A DNA stretch of 19,376 bases from JAGVWT01 sp964538405 (GTDB lineage: Archaea > Nanobdellota > Nanobdellia > Pacearchaeales > GW2011-AR1): positions 1-19,376 of the forward strand of contig CAZIET010000007.1 of NCBI GenBank assembly GCA_964538405.1, read 5' to 3'. Numbering within the stretch: the first letter of the stretch is position 1; the number at the start of each line of letters is the position of its first letter. Positions 1 to 7,428 of the stretch are shown one piece after another. Made by a program: the position numbers and the translations under genes. The notes below the pieces were generated by a model. That model did no database searches. It was not told the DNA's origin and was given only the letters and a program-made list of their open reading frames with translations.

Positions 1-1
1 G

Positions 2-895
2 GAAGTTGTTAATCAAGGATTAAAGAAAGGAGTTTTCAAAAAGAAAGATGGTGCAACAATTATTGACTTGAAAGATGAAGGATTAGGGGAGAAGGTCGTT
101 CTAAGAGCTGATGGTACTTCACTTTACATAACTCAGGATTTGTATTTAGCAAAAAAGAAATTCGAGGACTACAAAAATTTAAACGAATCAATTTATGTTA
201 CGGCAAATGAGCAGGATTACCAGTTTAAGGTCCTTTTCAAAATTTTAGGGAAATTAAAATTTCCTTTTGCACATAAGCTTAAGCATGTTTCTTATGGTTT
301 AGTAAACTTACCGGAGGGAAGAATGAAGTCTCGAGAGGGAACAGTCGTAGATGCAGATGATTTGATTCAGCAAATTCAGGAATTAGCTAAAGAAAATTTA
401 GCAGAAAAAGAAGAACTTTCTAAAAAAGAAATTGAAAGAAGAAGCTTACTAATATCATTGGCAGCAATAAAATATTTTTTACTTAAAGTAGACAAATCAA
501 AGAATATGATATTCAATCCAAAAGAATCAATTAACATGGAAGGAGACACGGGACCGTATTTGTTGTACAGTTATGCAAGGGCAAACAGCATTTTGAGAAA
601 AAAGAAAATGAAAAATAATTTCAAAATAGAAGATTTGTCAGAAAAGGAAATTCAACTTGTAAAAAAACTTTCAGAATTTCCGGAAATCGTTTTGAATGCA
701 TACAAAAATCTGAATCCATCATTGATTGCAAACTATTCTTATGATTTGTCTCAAAAATTTAATGAATTTTATCATTCAGACAAAGTAATTGGATCGGAAA
801 ATGAAAATTTCAGGCTTGCACTTGTTGAATCTTTTAAGATTACATTAAAAAATTCTTTAAATTTATTGGGAATTGAAACGATTGAGCGTATGTAA
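2..895 (+). CDS. argS: Arginyl-tRNA synthetase, C-terminal part (5' end cut by window edge)
   Basis: This class I synthetase charges tRNA-Arg with arginine in the cytoplasm. The reading frame is open to the left edge, so the N-terminal half with the HIGH motif is outside the window; about 297 codons remain. The catalytic-core segment VLRADGTSLYITQDL is typical of ArgRS. A KMSKS-equivalent loop reads MKSREGT near bases 325-345. The C-terminal anticodon-binding (DALR) domain opens with the diagnostic GPYLLYSYARANSILRK. The gene ends in two in-frame stops, TAA then TGA (893-898). A TTG at 68 could be mistaken for a start, but homology clearly continues upstream of it. The next gene begins 71 nt later with its own promoter. 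Confidence 0.95.
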   Translation, partial: EVVNQGLKKGVFKKKDGATIIDLKDEGLGEKVVLRADGTSLYITQDLYLAKKKFEDYKNLNESIYVTANEQDYQFKVLFKILGKLKFPFAHKLKHVSYGLVNLPEGRMKSREGTVVDADDLIQQIQELAKENLAEKEELSKKEIERRSLLISLAAIKYFLLKVDKSKNMIFNPKESINMEGDTGPYLLYSYARANSILRKKKMKNNFKIEDLSEKEIQLVKKLSEFPEIVLNAYKNLNPSLIANYSYDLSQKFNEFYHSDKVIGSENENFRLALVESFKITLKNSLNLLGIETIERM

Positions 896-905
896 TGAGC
901 AAAAC

Positions 906-961
906 CTATTTAAAGACAAATTCCTTATTATATAAAAAGAGTTTTTAACTGAAAGGAGGTG
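906..961 (+). promoter_or_regulatory. TATA-like boxes and strong Shine-Dalgarno for the 73-aa membrane gene
   Basis: Two TATA-like elements are visible, CTATTTAAAG at 906-915 and ATTATATAAAAAG at 927-939. AAAGGAGGTG at 952-961 lies 5 nt before the ATG at 967. Initiation from the first box would leave a leader long enough to hold the Shine-Dalgarno, and the second would place the transcript start within it. Most other genes here look leaderless. Confidence 0.6.
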
Positions 962-966
962 TTGAA

Positions 967-1188
967 ATGGCAAAAAAGGCAGGTTCGGCAGTATTGAACT
1001 TCGTGGTTTGGCTTACAGGAGTGGTAGTTTCATTGGCCGTAGGTTTCGGTCTAGTTAATGGAACACTAAAATTACCTGAATGGCTTGGAGGAATGACAGT
1101 CCCAGGAGTTCTAGTAACACAATTAGCAGGATGGGTTGTTCTTGTAACAACAATCGTGGGAGTTATACTAGCGCTTATGAAGAAATAA
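967..1188 (+). CDS. Two-helix membrane microprotein, unknown function
   Basis: This 73-aa protein begins MAKKAG and has two clear hydrophobic helices at about residues 8-30 and 49-70. They are joined by a short loop rich in Gly, Leu, Pro and Trp (around LPEWLGG), and the protein ends in MKK. The Lys residues at both ends would favour a cytoplasmic location for both termini by the positive-inside rule; this is inferred. The start is firm, because GGAGGTG ends 5 nt upstream of the ATG. Together with a TATA element and a downstream T-rich terminator, this suggests a monocistronic and possibly well-expressed gene. I believe similar small membrane proteins recur in DPANN genomes, but I know of no assigned function. 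Confidence 0.8.
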   Translation: MAKKAGSAVLNFVVWLTGVVVSLAVGFGLVNGTLKLPEWLGGMTVPGVLVTQLAGWVVLVTTIVGVILALMKK

Positions 1189-1195
1189 TTCTAGT

Positions 1196-1236
1196 TATTT
1201 TTATTTCCTATTTCTAATTTTTTTATTTTATGTTTT
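1196..1236 (+). terminator. T-rich archaeal-type terminator
   Basis: Runs of T follow the 73-aa gene, including TTTTTTT at about 1218-1224, with no stem-loop. Archaeal RNA polymerase commonly terminates at such T-tracts. It is one of the few places in the window with room for an intergenic terminator. Confidence 0.55.
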
Positions 1237-1250
1237 GTATTACATAAATC

Positions 1251-1260
1251 CTTATAAAAG
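1251..1260 (+). promoter_or_regulatory. TATA box, leaderless promoter of the 166-aa gene
   Basis: CTTATAAAAG is centred about 24 nt upstream of the ATG at 1279. No Shine-Dalgarno is present, so transcription probably starts at or next to the start codon. Confidence 0.65.
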
Positions 1261-1278
1261 AATTTTGTGTTTTGAGGT

Positions 1279-1779
1279 ATGCAAAATCAAGTTAGTCAAG
1301 CAATTGAAAGGTTTGGGTGGGTTTATGATTTTGAGGGTCTTGATGTACTTCCAGAAGGAAGAAGTGCAGGTAGATGGGGATTTTATGCAAAGTTAAATCC
1401 TGAATTTGCTCTTGAAGTGTTAAATCTCGGTGAAGATCTAGAAGGAATTGAAGAAATAAAATCAAAAGCAAGACAGACTTTAGTTGGATTAGGTTACAGC
1501 CCAAATAATCCTTCGGTAAAAGATCCATGCAACTTTGTTAAAAGTGATGGGAAGTTAACTCTGTTAGTGAGTTCAATGTTTGTTCCAGGAAGTGCTCCAA
1601 GCATAAGTTTAGTTGGATTTAATTATAAACCTGCAAGAGAAGTTATAGAAGGATTATCCAAAGACGAAACTTTATTTTATAGTGCGTTTAACAATGTGGA
1701 TACATTAGGACAAAGAACAGCACTGTTAAGTTGTTGGTTAACTTGGGTAAGTACCGTTGAGAAAAAAATTAAGTACTAA
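1279..1779 (+). CDS. Unknown 166-aa soluble protein
   Basis: I do not recognise this family. It is a soluble mixed alpha/beta-looking protein. It starts MQNQVSQAIERFGW, has an acidic patch around residues 50-60, a Gly/Pro/Asn-rich loop near residue 75 (GLGYSPNNPS), and hydrophobic beta-like stretches such as LTLLVSSMFVPG. It has no signal peptide, membrane helix or obvious metal-binding Cys set; its two Cys residues are far apart. The TATA box 24 nt upstream supports the ATG and a leaderless message. Its stop codon (1777-1779) directly abuts the stop codon of the convergent TrmB-like gene with no spacer. Codon use resembles its neighbours, so I consider it a real gene. Confidence 0.75.
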   Translation: MQNQVSQAIERFGWVYDFEGLDVLPEGRSAGRWGFYAKLNPEFALEVLNLGEDLEGIEEIKSKARQTLVGLGYSPNNPSVKDPCNFVKSDGKLTLLVSSMFVPGSAPSISLVGFNYKPAREVIEGLSKDETLFYSAFNNVDTLGQRTALLSCWLTWVSTVEKKIKY

Positions 1780-2586
1780 TTACTTGACTGTTTTCATTTC
1801 TTTCCATGCAAGATCAAACAGATTTTCCAGAGCCTCTGCAAAGAACGGCGTATTGATCCAAACCCCAGTGTCATAATTTGGGTGGAATTTTTCATCATCA
1901 AGAAGCATGAACATTATTTGGTTTGAGTCAACAATCACAAATCGTGCTCTCATCCTCTCCATATTTCTGACATCCGCAACTTTTTTGAAGTCTCTTGCAA
2001 TTTTCAGATTGTTGGCATTAATTGGAGCGGCAATCCTTACCTTTACACCCATCTTCTTGCATTTTTCCAGGCTCGGTAATAAGGCTTCAAACTTTCTGTT
2101 CAATCCTTCCTTTGTTGTGACTATTGTTATGGACTTTTCGGCATTTCTTACCATCATGTCAACGTGGTTGTATAAGTTCTGTCTCCCCTTTAAGCTTCCA
2201 GACAATTCTGACGGCTCGACAAATTTGATTCCCTGACTGAACAATGTATTAAGTTCTTCAATGACTTCATCGCCTTTCAATGTCTCAAGTCTCTTTGTTC
2301 TTTCCTGTGCATCCTTCACAAGGTTTCTTTTTACTCTTTCAACAACTTCTTCGGGCTTTAATGCAACAAATCTGATTGGTTTTCCAAGTTTCATCACAAT
2401 GAATCCTTTTTTGTCAAGGCTTTCAAGAATGTCATAGGTTCTGCTTCTTGGAACATCGGAAATATTGCTCAATTCTCCTGCAGTGCTGGTGCCACGGGAC
2501 AGAAGAGCAGTCCACACTTTGACTTCATAAAGGTTCAAATCAAATATTTTTCGTAATCTGCTCAGAAATTCTTCCTTTATTATCAT
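1780..2586 (-). CDS. TrmB-family transcriptional regulator
   Basis: TrmB-type regulators bind DNA with an N-terminal winged helix and sense a ligand, often a sugar, with a C-terminal domain; the family is mainly archaeal. This protein is 268 aa. Residues about 10-78 form the winged helix, with a recognition region reading VPRSRTYDILESLDKKGF and a wing IRFVALKPEEV. A charged helical linker (about 80-125) follows. A phospholipase-D-like C-terminal region (about 140-265) contains ITIVTTKEGL, VKVRIAAP and RFVIVDSNQIMFML. The length fits short TrmB proteins that lack the full maltose-binding tail. It is transcribed alone and leaderless from the TATA box at 2609-2617. No sugar transporter is adjacent, so the ligand and targets are unknown. 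Confidence 0.87.
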   Translation of the reverse strand: MIIKEEFLSRLRKIFDLNLYEVKVWTALLSRGTSTAGELSNISDVPRSRTYDILESLDKKGFIVMKLGKPIRFVALKPEEVVERVKRNLVKDAQERTKRLETLKGDEVIEELNTLFSQGIKFVEPSELSGSLKGRQNLYNHVDMMVRNAEKSITIVTTKEGLNRKFEALLPSLEKCKKMGVKVRIAAPINANNLKIARDFKKVADVRNMERMRARFVIVDSNQIMFMLLDDEKFHPNYDTGVWINTPFFAEALENLFDLAWKEMKTVK

Positions 2587-2608
2587 TTTGTTTGTTAGTT
2601 TGAGGTGC

Positions 2609-2617
2609 TTTTAAATA
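2609..2617 (-). promoter_or_regulatory. TATA box of the TrmB-like gene
   Basis: On the minus strand this reads TATTTAAAA, centred about 26 nt before the ATG at 2586, with no Shine-Dalgarno. A leaderless start is likely. Confidence 0.65.
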
Positions 2618-2647
2618 TTGTTATGATAAAAGGGTAAAGTTAAAGGA

Positions 2648-5494
2648 TTACTTGCTGGTGGTTATTATCACCACTTCCCCTCTTTTATCTTTGATAGAAA
2701 AGGAAATTTTATTTTTAAATCTTTCCTTGTCAGTCGTGACATTTTCAAGTATTTTCAGCGACGAAGAATTTGTCCTTTCCCGAAGGAAATTTTGCTGCTT
2801 TTCCAGCATTTTTTTCAATTCAGCGTCGGCAAAAACGATGGTTTGGACTTTATCTCTTTTCTGCAGACCCAGTTTTTTTCGGAAATCCTGGATTAATCTG
2901 GACAATTCTCTTGCATATCCCTCAGACTCAAGCTCTGAACTCATAGTTAAATCCAATTCTATCAGTTTGGTTGACAAAGTATCTGTAGTTTTAAACTCAA
3001 TTTTCTTCACATTCAGCTGGGATTTTATTAATTCTAAAACCTCCTGAAGAGAACCCTTCTCATTACTGTAAATTATTGCTTGTTTCAATGGCCACCTCAA
3101 ACCAATTTTAGCCTTATCCCTCTCAAAAAGCCCCTCTGAAACTATCTTTCGCGTTAAAACCATTTTTATTAATAGTTTTTCATCAATATTCTTTTCATCA
3201 AACTCAGGATAGTCCTCTAAATGAACCGATTTGCTTTTTCCATTGAGTGATTGATAAATTCTTTCGGAAACAAACGGAAGTATTGGTGCAACTATTTTTG
3301 ATAGACTCTCTAAAACATATCTTAAAGTCTCTCTAGCACTTTTGTCCTCTTCTAATCTCTCTCTGTTTACTCTTATATACCAAGTGGAAAGTTCTTCTAT
3401 GAATCTCCTTATCTCTTCACCTGCCTTTATTGTATTATAATTTTCTAGATAATGTTCCATATTACTTCCAAACTCATTCAATCGTGAAAGAATCCACCTA
3501 TCGGTAACTTCTTTGCTTTTGTAGTTTCCTTTTTCCTTTCCTTTGCAGGTTTCATAAAATTTCAAACTGTTATACAATAATGAGATTACTTTCTTTTGTG
3601 ATTCCTCAACACCTTTTTCTAAGAAATTGAAATTCTCTGCATTCATTACCGGACTTGACATTAGATAAAGTCTTAATGCATCCCCCCCATATTTGTCAAT
3701 CAAAACCATTGGATCTGGGAAATTATTTTTACTTTTACTCATCTTCTGTCCATCTTCAGCCAAGATTGTTCCGGTAGTCACAATATTCTCAGAAGGAATT
3801 TCATCAAACAATATCGCAGAAAGTACAATCATGTAATAAAACCAAGCTCTTACCTGTCCTATATACTCTGCCACATATTGTGCGGGGAAATTTTTCTCAA
3901 AGAATTCTTTATTTTCAAACGGATAATGGAATTGTGCAAATGGCATTGCCCCAGATTCAAACCAGCAATCCAGGACTTCTGGAACTCTTTTGAATTTCTT
4001 TTTGTCTTTTACAAGAACTATATTATCAAGGTAATCTTTGTGTAAATCTATCTTTCCATTCAAGTTTGTTGCATATTTTTTCAGTTCACTTATGCTTCCA
4101 ATCACTAATTTCTCTCCATCATCCGCAACCCAAATAGGAATTGCTGTTGCCCAATACCTGTTTCTAGAAATATTCCAATCAGGAGCAGTTTCAATTGTGT
4201 ATTTTACTCTTCCTTTTTTCAAAAATTCAGGATACCAGTTTATTTTTTGACTAAACTTTAAAATTTTAGGTTTTATCTTTTGAATATTTACAAACCATGC
4301 AGGAACTGCTCTATAAAGCAATTTTGTTTCACATCTGTAGCAGAATGGATATTCATGCTCTATCTTTTTTACCAAAACAATTTTTCCTTCATTTTTTAGA
4401 TATTTGATTATATCAATATTTGAATCATGGACAAACTTTCCCGCAAACTCCCTGACTTCTTTGGTAAATCTTCCTTTCTCATCAACCGGCTGAACTATTT
4501 TTATCCCATATTTCTTGCATATTTCATAATCATCCTCTCCGAAAGCGGGAGCAGTGTGTACAATTCCAGTTCCTTCATCTGCTGTTACAAAATCTCCCAA
4601 CAAGAATTTGAATGCATTTGAGTTTTTGAAATATGGAAACAAAGGTTCATATTCCATTCCTTCTAGTTTCCTTCCTTTTATTTCTTCAACAACTTTATAC
4701 TCTTTAGGATCTTTGAAAAATGTATCAAGAAGTTTCTTCGCAAGCAAATAGGTTTCTCCATTCTTATCTTTAACATATAAATATTCTAAATTAGGATTTA
4801 CAGTCAATGCTAAGTTTGACACAAGAGTCCAAGGAGTCGTGGTCCATGCCAATGCATAAGCATTTTTGTTTTTTAGTTTAAATTTAACCACAACTGATTC
4901 CTCTTTGACATTCTTGTAAGAATTGTCCATTGCAATCTCAGCCTTAGCCAAAGGAGTTGAACATCTTGGACAATACAATAAAACTTTCTCCCCTTCATAC
5001 AAATAATTTTTTTCCCACAATTGTTTGAAAGCCCACCAAACTGATTCTATATAATCATTATCCATGGTTTTGTAAGAATTTCCCATATCGACCCATCTTC
5101 CAATCCTCCCTATAACTTTTTTCCAATCATCCACATATCCTAGAACCTTGCTTCTGCAATAGTCGTTAAATTTTTTTACGCCCATTTTCTCAATTTCATC
5201 TTTTGAGTTTATTCCAAGATCTTGTTCAGAAATATTCTCAATCGGCAAACCATGACAGTCCCATCCCCAAACTCTTTGTACATATCTTCCTTTCATCGTC
5301 CAGAATCTTCCATAAACATCCTTCGTTACAGATCCAAGAATATGTCCATAATGGGGTGTTCCAGTCGCAAAAGGAGGGCCATCATAGAAAATATATGGTT
5401 TTTTCCCCTTAGTCTTCTTTAATGACTTCTCAAAAGTCTTGTTTTGCTTCCAAAATTGCAATATTTCTTCTTCAACCTTCTTAAAATTATACAT
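2648..5494 (-). CDS. ileS: Isoleucyl-tRNA synthetase
   Basis: This class Ia synthetase attaches isoleucine to tRNA-Ile and edits mis-activated valine. It is full length at 948 aa. The HIGH motif is HYGH (residues 48-51, within PPFATGTPHYGHILG), followed by GWDCHGLPIE (77-86). The CP1 editing domain contains AWTTTPWTLVSNLAL at about 216-230. The second half of the core contains LDCWFESGAMPFAQFHYP and the KMSKS loop KMSKSKNN (584-591). Cys pairs (CPRC, CYRC) suggest zinc sites in the connective regions. A long C-terminal helical anticodon-binding and tail domain completes it. The domain style is archaeal/eukaryotic-like. The start is supported by a TATA box about 25 nt upstream. It lies 61 nt upstream of the TrmB-like gene, which has its own promoter. 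Confidence 0.97.
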   Translation of the reverse strand: MYNFKKVEEEILQFWKQNKTFEKSLKKTKGKKPYIFYDGPPFATGTPHYGHILGSVTKDVYGRFWTMKGRYVQRVWGWDCHGLPIENISEQDLGINSKDEIEKMGVKKFNDYCRSKVLGYVDDWKKVIGRIGRWVDMGNSYKTMDNDYIESVWWAFKQLWEKNYLYEGEKVLLYCPRCSTPLAKAEIAMDNSYKNVKEESVVVKFKLKNKNAYALAWTTTPWTLVSNLALTVNPNLEYLYVKDKNGETYLLAKKLLDTFFKDPKEYKVVEEIKGRKLEGMEYEPLFPYFKNSNAFKFLLGDFVTADEGTGIVHTAPAFGEDDYEICKKYGIKIVQPVDEKGRFTKEVREFAGKFVHDSNIDIIKYLKNEGKIVLVKKIEHEYPFCYRCETKLLYRAVPAWFVNIQKIKPKILKFSQKINWYPEFLKKGRVKYTIETAPDWNISRNRYWATAIPIWVADDGEKLVIGSISELKKYATNLNGKIDLHKDYLDNIVLVKDKKKFKRVPEVLDCWFESGAMPFAQFHYPFENKEFFEKNFPAQYVAEYIGQVRAWFYYMIVLSAILFDEIPSENIVTTGTILAEDGQKMSKSKNNFPDPMVLIDKYGGDALRLYLMSSPVMNAENFNFLEKGVEESQKKVISLLYNSLKFYETCKGKEKGNYKSKEVTDRWILSRLNEFGSNMEHYLENYNTIKAGEEIRRFIEELSTWYIRVNRERLEEDKSARETLRYVLESLSKIVAPILPFVSERIYQSLNGKSKSVHLEDYPEFDEKNIDEKLLIKMVLTRKIVSEGLFERDKAKIGLRWPLKQAIIYSNEKGSLQEVLELIKSQLNVKKIEFKTTDTLSTKLIELDLTMSSELESEGYARELSRLIQDFRKKLGLQKRDKVQTIVFADAELKKMLEKQQNFLRERTNSSSLKILENVTTDKERFKNKISFSIKDKRGEVVIITTSK

Positions 5495-5513
5495 TCTTAT
5501 CTCAATTTTCCAT

Positions 5514-5525
5514 TATTTTAAAACC
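5514..5525 (-). promoter_or_regulatory. TATA box of ileS
   Basis: The minus strand reads GGTTTTAAAATA, centred about 25 nt before the ileS ATG at 5494, with no Shine-Dalgarno. Confidence 0.65.
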
Positions 5526-5545
5526 TTGCCAAACATCTTTCATAA

Positions 5546-5556
5546 GCTTTAAAAAT
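5546..5556 (+). promoter_or_regulatory. TATA box of the 48-aa His-rich small gene
   Basis: GCTTTAAAAAT is centred 26 nt before the ATG at 5577, matching the geometry of the other leaderless genes in the window. It lies back to back with the ileS TATA box. Confidence 0.5.
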
Positions 5557-5576
5557 CAGGATTTTGTGTTATTTTT

Positions 5577-5723
5577 ATGTGTGTAAAGAATAAATATAGT
5601 ATGAGAGCAAAGGCATATGCTGACGTTAGTAGCACCTATATGAATGGAAGAGGAGATTACGAAGTAGAACATAGGCATACACATGAACATTCTCCCCTTG
5701 AAACAATTGCTTACGAAGCGTAA
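5577..5723 (+). CDS. Small His-rich protein, 48 aa, unknown
   Basis: The translation starts MCVKNKYSMRAKAYAD and ends LETIAYEA. A His-rich segment EVEHRHTHEHSP at about residues 29-40 could bind metal; that is inferred. Support for a real gene comes from the TATA box 26 nt before the ATG, codon use like the neighbours, and placement filling the otherwise empty ileS-dph5 gap. It overlaps the 3' end of the convergent dph5 gene by 13 bp. An internal ATG (residue 9) is an alternative start but would fit the TATA spacing less well. The opposite strand holds a longer open frame of 73 aa, but it overlaps dph5 in another frame and has no promoter signal. The family is unknown to me. Confidence 0.5.
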   Translation: MCVKNKYSMRAKAYADVSSTYMNGRGDYEVEHRHTHEHSPLETIAYEA

Positions 5724-6430
5724 TTCTCTATAAATTCTTGTTCCATAAAGTGCAACCCACTTGGAATTATTATGCAATAAGGGGCTTTGACTTTTTTCTT
5801 CATTAAATTTTGAATATCATCATAAAAAATCTTTCCTTCCTTTGTTCCTAATCTGGAGCAAACAATGATTTTGTCCATCATTATCTTGTCTTTTCCCGCA
5901 GTTTCCAATTGCTCCAAAGCCCTGCCAAATTCCAATCCTATATCTACCAAAATCAATGAATGGGCATTTATGGATTGGTTTTCTCTTATTGTTTCAATAA
6001 AACTTTCTGGTTTGAAGCCCTTTTGCCAAGTTGGCATAGAAGTGATTTTACCAAATTTGTATGTTTGCAAGCCAGTTTCAGCAATAGCATCAACTATCGA
6101 AGCATTGTGAATCACCTGATATTCAACTTTGTTTTTTTTCAGTTCCAGAAGCAGTGAAATGTGTGTTGTTGCAGTCAATGGAGATCCGTAAACCAAAATG
6201 GCAATTTCTTCCTTTTTTGACTCTTTAACAATATCTTTCATGCTTTCCTCTACAAACTTCCTGTCCACGGATTTTACTTTTTTATTTATTGCCTTTTCCA
6301 ATTGCTCTTTCTTGTAGGGAAACTCAATGGTATACTCTTCCAAATATATTTTACCGCATTTTTTTAAAATATCATAAGTCTCAAATGAAAACCCTTTTTC
6401 ATTCAATCCAAGCCCAATCAAATACAACAT
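5711..6430 (-). CDS. dph5: Diphthine synthase (diphthamide biosynthesis methyltransferase)
   Basis: Dph5 uses S-adenosylmethionine to methylate the 3-amino-3-carboxypropyl-histidine of elongation factor 2, giving diphthine on the way to diphthamide. The pathway exists only in archaea and eukaryotes. This 239-aa protein is close to the archaeal family length. The tetrapyrrole-methylase-type fold begins MLYLIGLGLNEKG. GSPLTATTH lies at 82-90, the family signature HNASIVDAIAETGLQTYKFG at 108-127, and PSGLHFMEQEF near the C-terminus. The TATA box at 6451-6461 supports the ATG at 6430. The other diphthamide genes (dph2, dph6) are not in this window. Confidence 0.95.
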   Translation of the reverse strand: MLYLIGLGLNEKGFSFETYDILKKCGKIYLEEYTIEFPYKKEQLEKAINKKVKSVDRKFVEESMKDIVKESKKEEIAILVYGSPLTATTHISLLLELKKNKVEYQVIHNASIVDAIAETGLQTYKFGKITSMPTWQKGFKPESFIETIRENQSINAHSLILVDIGLEFGRALEQLETAGKDKIMMDKIIVCSRLGTKEGKIFYDDIQNLMKKKVKAPYCIIIPSGLHFMEQEFIENYAS

Positions 6431-6450
6431 ACAAATAGATGAAAATTGAA

Positions 6451-6461
6451 GATTTTAAAAT
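6451..6461 (-). promoter_or_regulatory. TATA box of dph5
   Basis: The minus strand reads ATTTTAAAATC, about 26 nt before the dph5 ATG. It is a near-palindrome centred on TTTAAA, so orientation rests on the gene position. Confidence 0.55.
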
Positions 6462-6495
6462 TTTGTTATGATGTCATTGCATGATGATTATATAA

Positions 6496-6504
6496 TTATA
6501 AATA
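6496..6504 (+). promoter_or_regulatory. TATA-like box facing right, no long gene downstream
   Basis: TTATAAATA on the plus strand is centred about 24 nt before paired ATGs at 6521 and 6524. No large plus-strand gene follows, so it may serve a tiny peptide or a short RNA. Confidence 0.4.
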
Positions 6505-6520
6505 GTTTTTATTCATGCTT

Positions 6521-6574
6521 ATGATGAAAAGAGGCTCCGGCAAACATGAAAAAGAAAAGGAAAAAGTAAATTAA
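6521..6574 (+). CDS. Possible 17-aa Lys-rich peptide
   Basis: A very short frame, MMKRGSGKHEKEKEKVN, follows a good TATA box at the leaderless distance. An in-frame ATG at 6515 would extend it by two residues. Its stop codon overlaps the stop codon of the convergent HD-domain gene in the shared tetranucleotide TTAA (6571-6574). Length alone makes it weak: the sequence could instead be a short non-coding transcript or chance. I give it only because promoter, frame and end position agree. Confidence 0.25.
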   Translation: MMKRGSGKHEKEKEKVN

Positions 6575-7167
6575 CTCTTTAAAATCTTGATGATTTTCTT
6601 TTCATTTATTTTCTTTCCTTTGTTTCTTAATTTTCTCGCTGATTCAGTCCAGTATTTGTGGCCTTTAAGAAGCTTTAATGCCTTCTCATACCAACTCCTT
6701 TTTGATATTTTTATGCCCCTATTTTCAAACTCTTTTCTCACCCTTTCAGTCTGAACAAAGAAGTCTTTTCTTCCCAAATTGTCCAAATCGGCGTCGCAAA
6801 CTATTTTCTCATACTTTGTTTTTGGTTTTTGGGGCATGGTTGTCGCCATTATGATCCTAGATATTGCTTCAATGTCTTTTTTGTTGTAGTTAAATTTCGG
6901 GAGGATTTCCCCTGCCATTTTTGCTCCTATAGGCTCATTGTCGCTGAATTGTTTCAAAAAACCCACATCATGAAATAAGGCAGCAGTTTTTACCATTATT
7001 GTGCCTTTTTCATCCAACTTTTCCATTTTCGCCAATCTTTCTGCAGATTTTATTACATCCCTTGTATGATGAATCCCATGATAGTCCAGATTCTTGGGAA
7101 GCCTTTTTAATTTACTTAAGACGCGGGATTTGACTTTTAGAAAATCCTGATTGTTCATTTCTTCCAC
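6571..7167 (-). CDS. HD-domain metal-dependent phosphohydrolase
   Basis: HD-superfamily proteins are metal-dependent phosphohydrolases acting on nucleotides, cyclic nucleotides or other phosphoesters. This 198-aa protein has the expected motifs in order: His cluster HGIHHTRDV (30-38), the name-giving His-Asp pair in AALFHDVGF (66-67), and the C-terminal conserved Asp within CDADLDNLG (124-132). A Lys/Arg-rich helical tail runs from about 150 to 198. The substrate cannot be told from sequence. Its start overlaps the end of the upstream 80-aa membrane gene by 13 bp, so the two are probably co-transcribed and translationally coupled. Confidence 0.87.
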   Translation of the reverse strand: MEEMNNQDFLKVKSRVLSKLKRLPKNLDYHGIHHTRDVIKSAERLAKMEKLDEKGTIMVKTAALFHDVGFLKQFSDNEPIGAKMAGEILPKFNYNKKDIEAISRIIMATTMPQKPKTKYEKIVCDADLDNLGRKDFFVQTERVRKEFENRGIKISKRSWYEKALKLLKGHKYWTESARKLRNKGKKINEKKIIKILKS

Positions 7168-7397
7168 CTCAAACTCCTGCTTGTAACTATTGCAATGAAT
7201 AGGAAGCTAAAGAACATGACATCATCTTTCGCTATTATGCTTAATATCGCAGAAACAAGGCTCAAAAAAACTATAAGCCTGAACCATTTTTGGTTTTCCA
7301 TAAGCTCCTCTTTTGTGGACTTTGCAAGAAAATTTCCTATGAATACTCCCAAAACCAATGCAATGATTCCAATTAAGAGTTTTATCACCCCTTCCAT
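7155..7397 (-). CDS. Small membrane protein, 80 aa, partner of the HD hydrolase
   Basis: This is a hydrophobic protein with three likely helices at about residues 5-27, 39-57 and 61-75, a charged loop KSTKEELMENQKW between the first two, and a basic C-terminus RSLRWKK. No family is recognised. It begins the two-gene transcript with the HD hydrolase, overlapping it by 13 bp. The ATG at 7397 is supported by the TATA box at 7418-7428. An in-frame GTG three codons later is a weaker alternative start. The pairing hints that it may anchor or regulate the hydrolase at the membrane; this is inference only. Confidence 0.72.
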   Translation of the reverse strand: MEGVIKLLIGIIALVLGVFIGNFLAKSTKEELMENQKWFRLIVFLSLVSAILSIIAKDDVMFFSFLFIAIVTSRSLRWKK

Positions 7398-7417
7398 AAC
7401 ATAAAAAATGAAAGATG

Positions 7418-7428
7418 GTTTTTATAAC
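7418..7428 (-). promoter_or_regulatory. TATA box of the membrane protein-HD hydrolase operon
   Basis: The minus strand reads GTTATAAAAAC, about 26 nt before the ATG at 7397. The stop codon of the preceding AT-hook gene (7422-7424) lies inside this box. Confidence 0.6.

Noticed and set aside
5556..5777. 73-aa minus-strand frame between ileS and dph5
   Set aside because: It overlaps dph5 in another frame and lacks a promoter. The plus-strand 48-aa frame has a well-placed TATA box.
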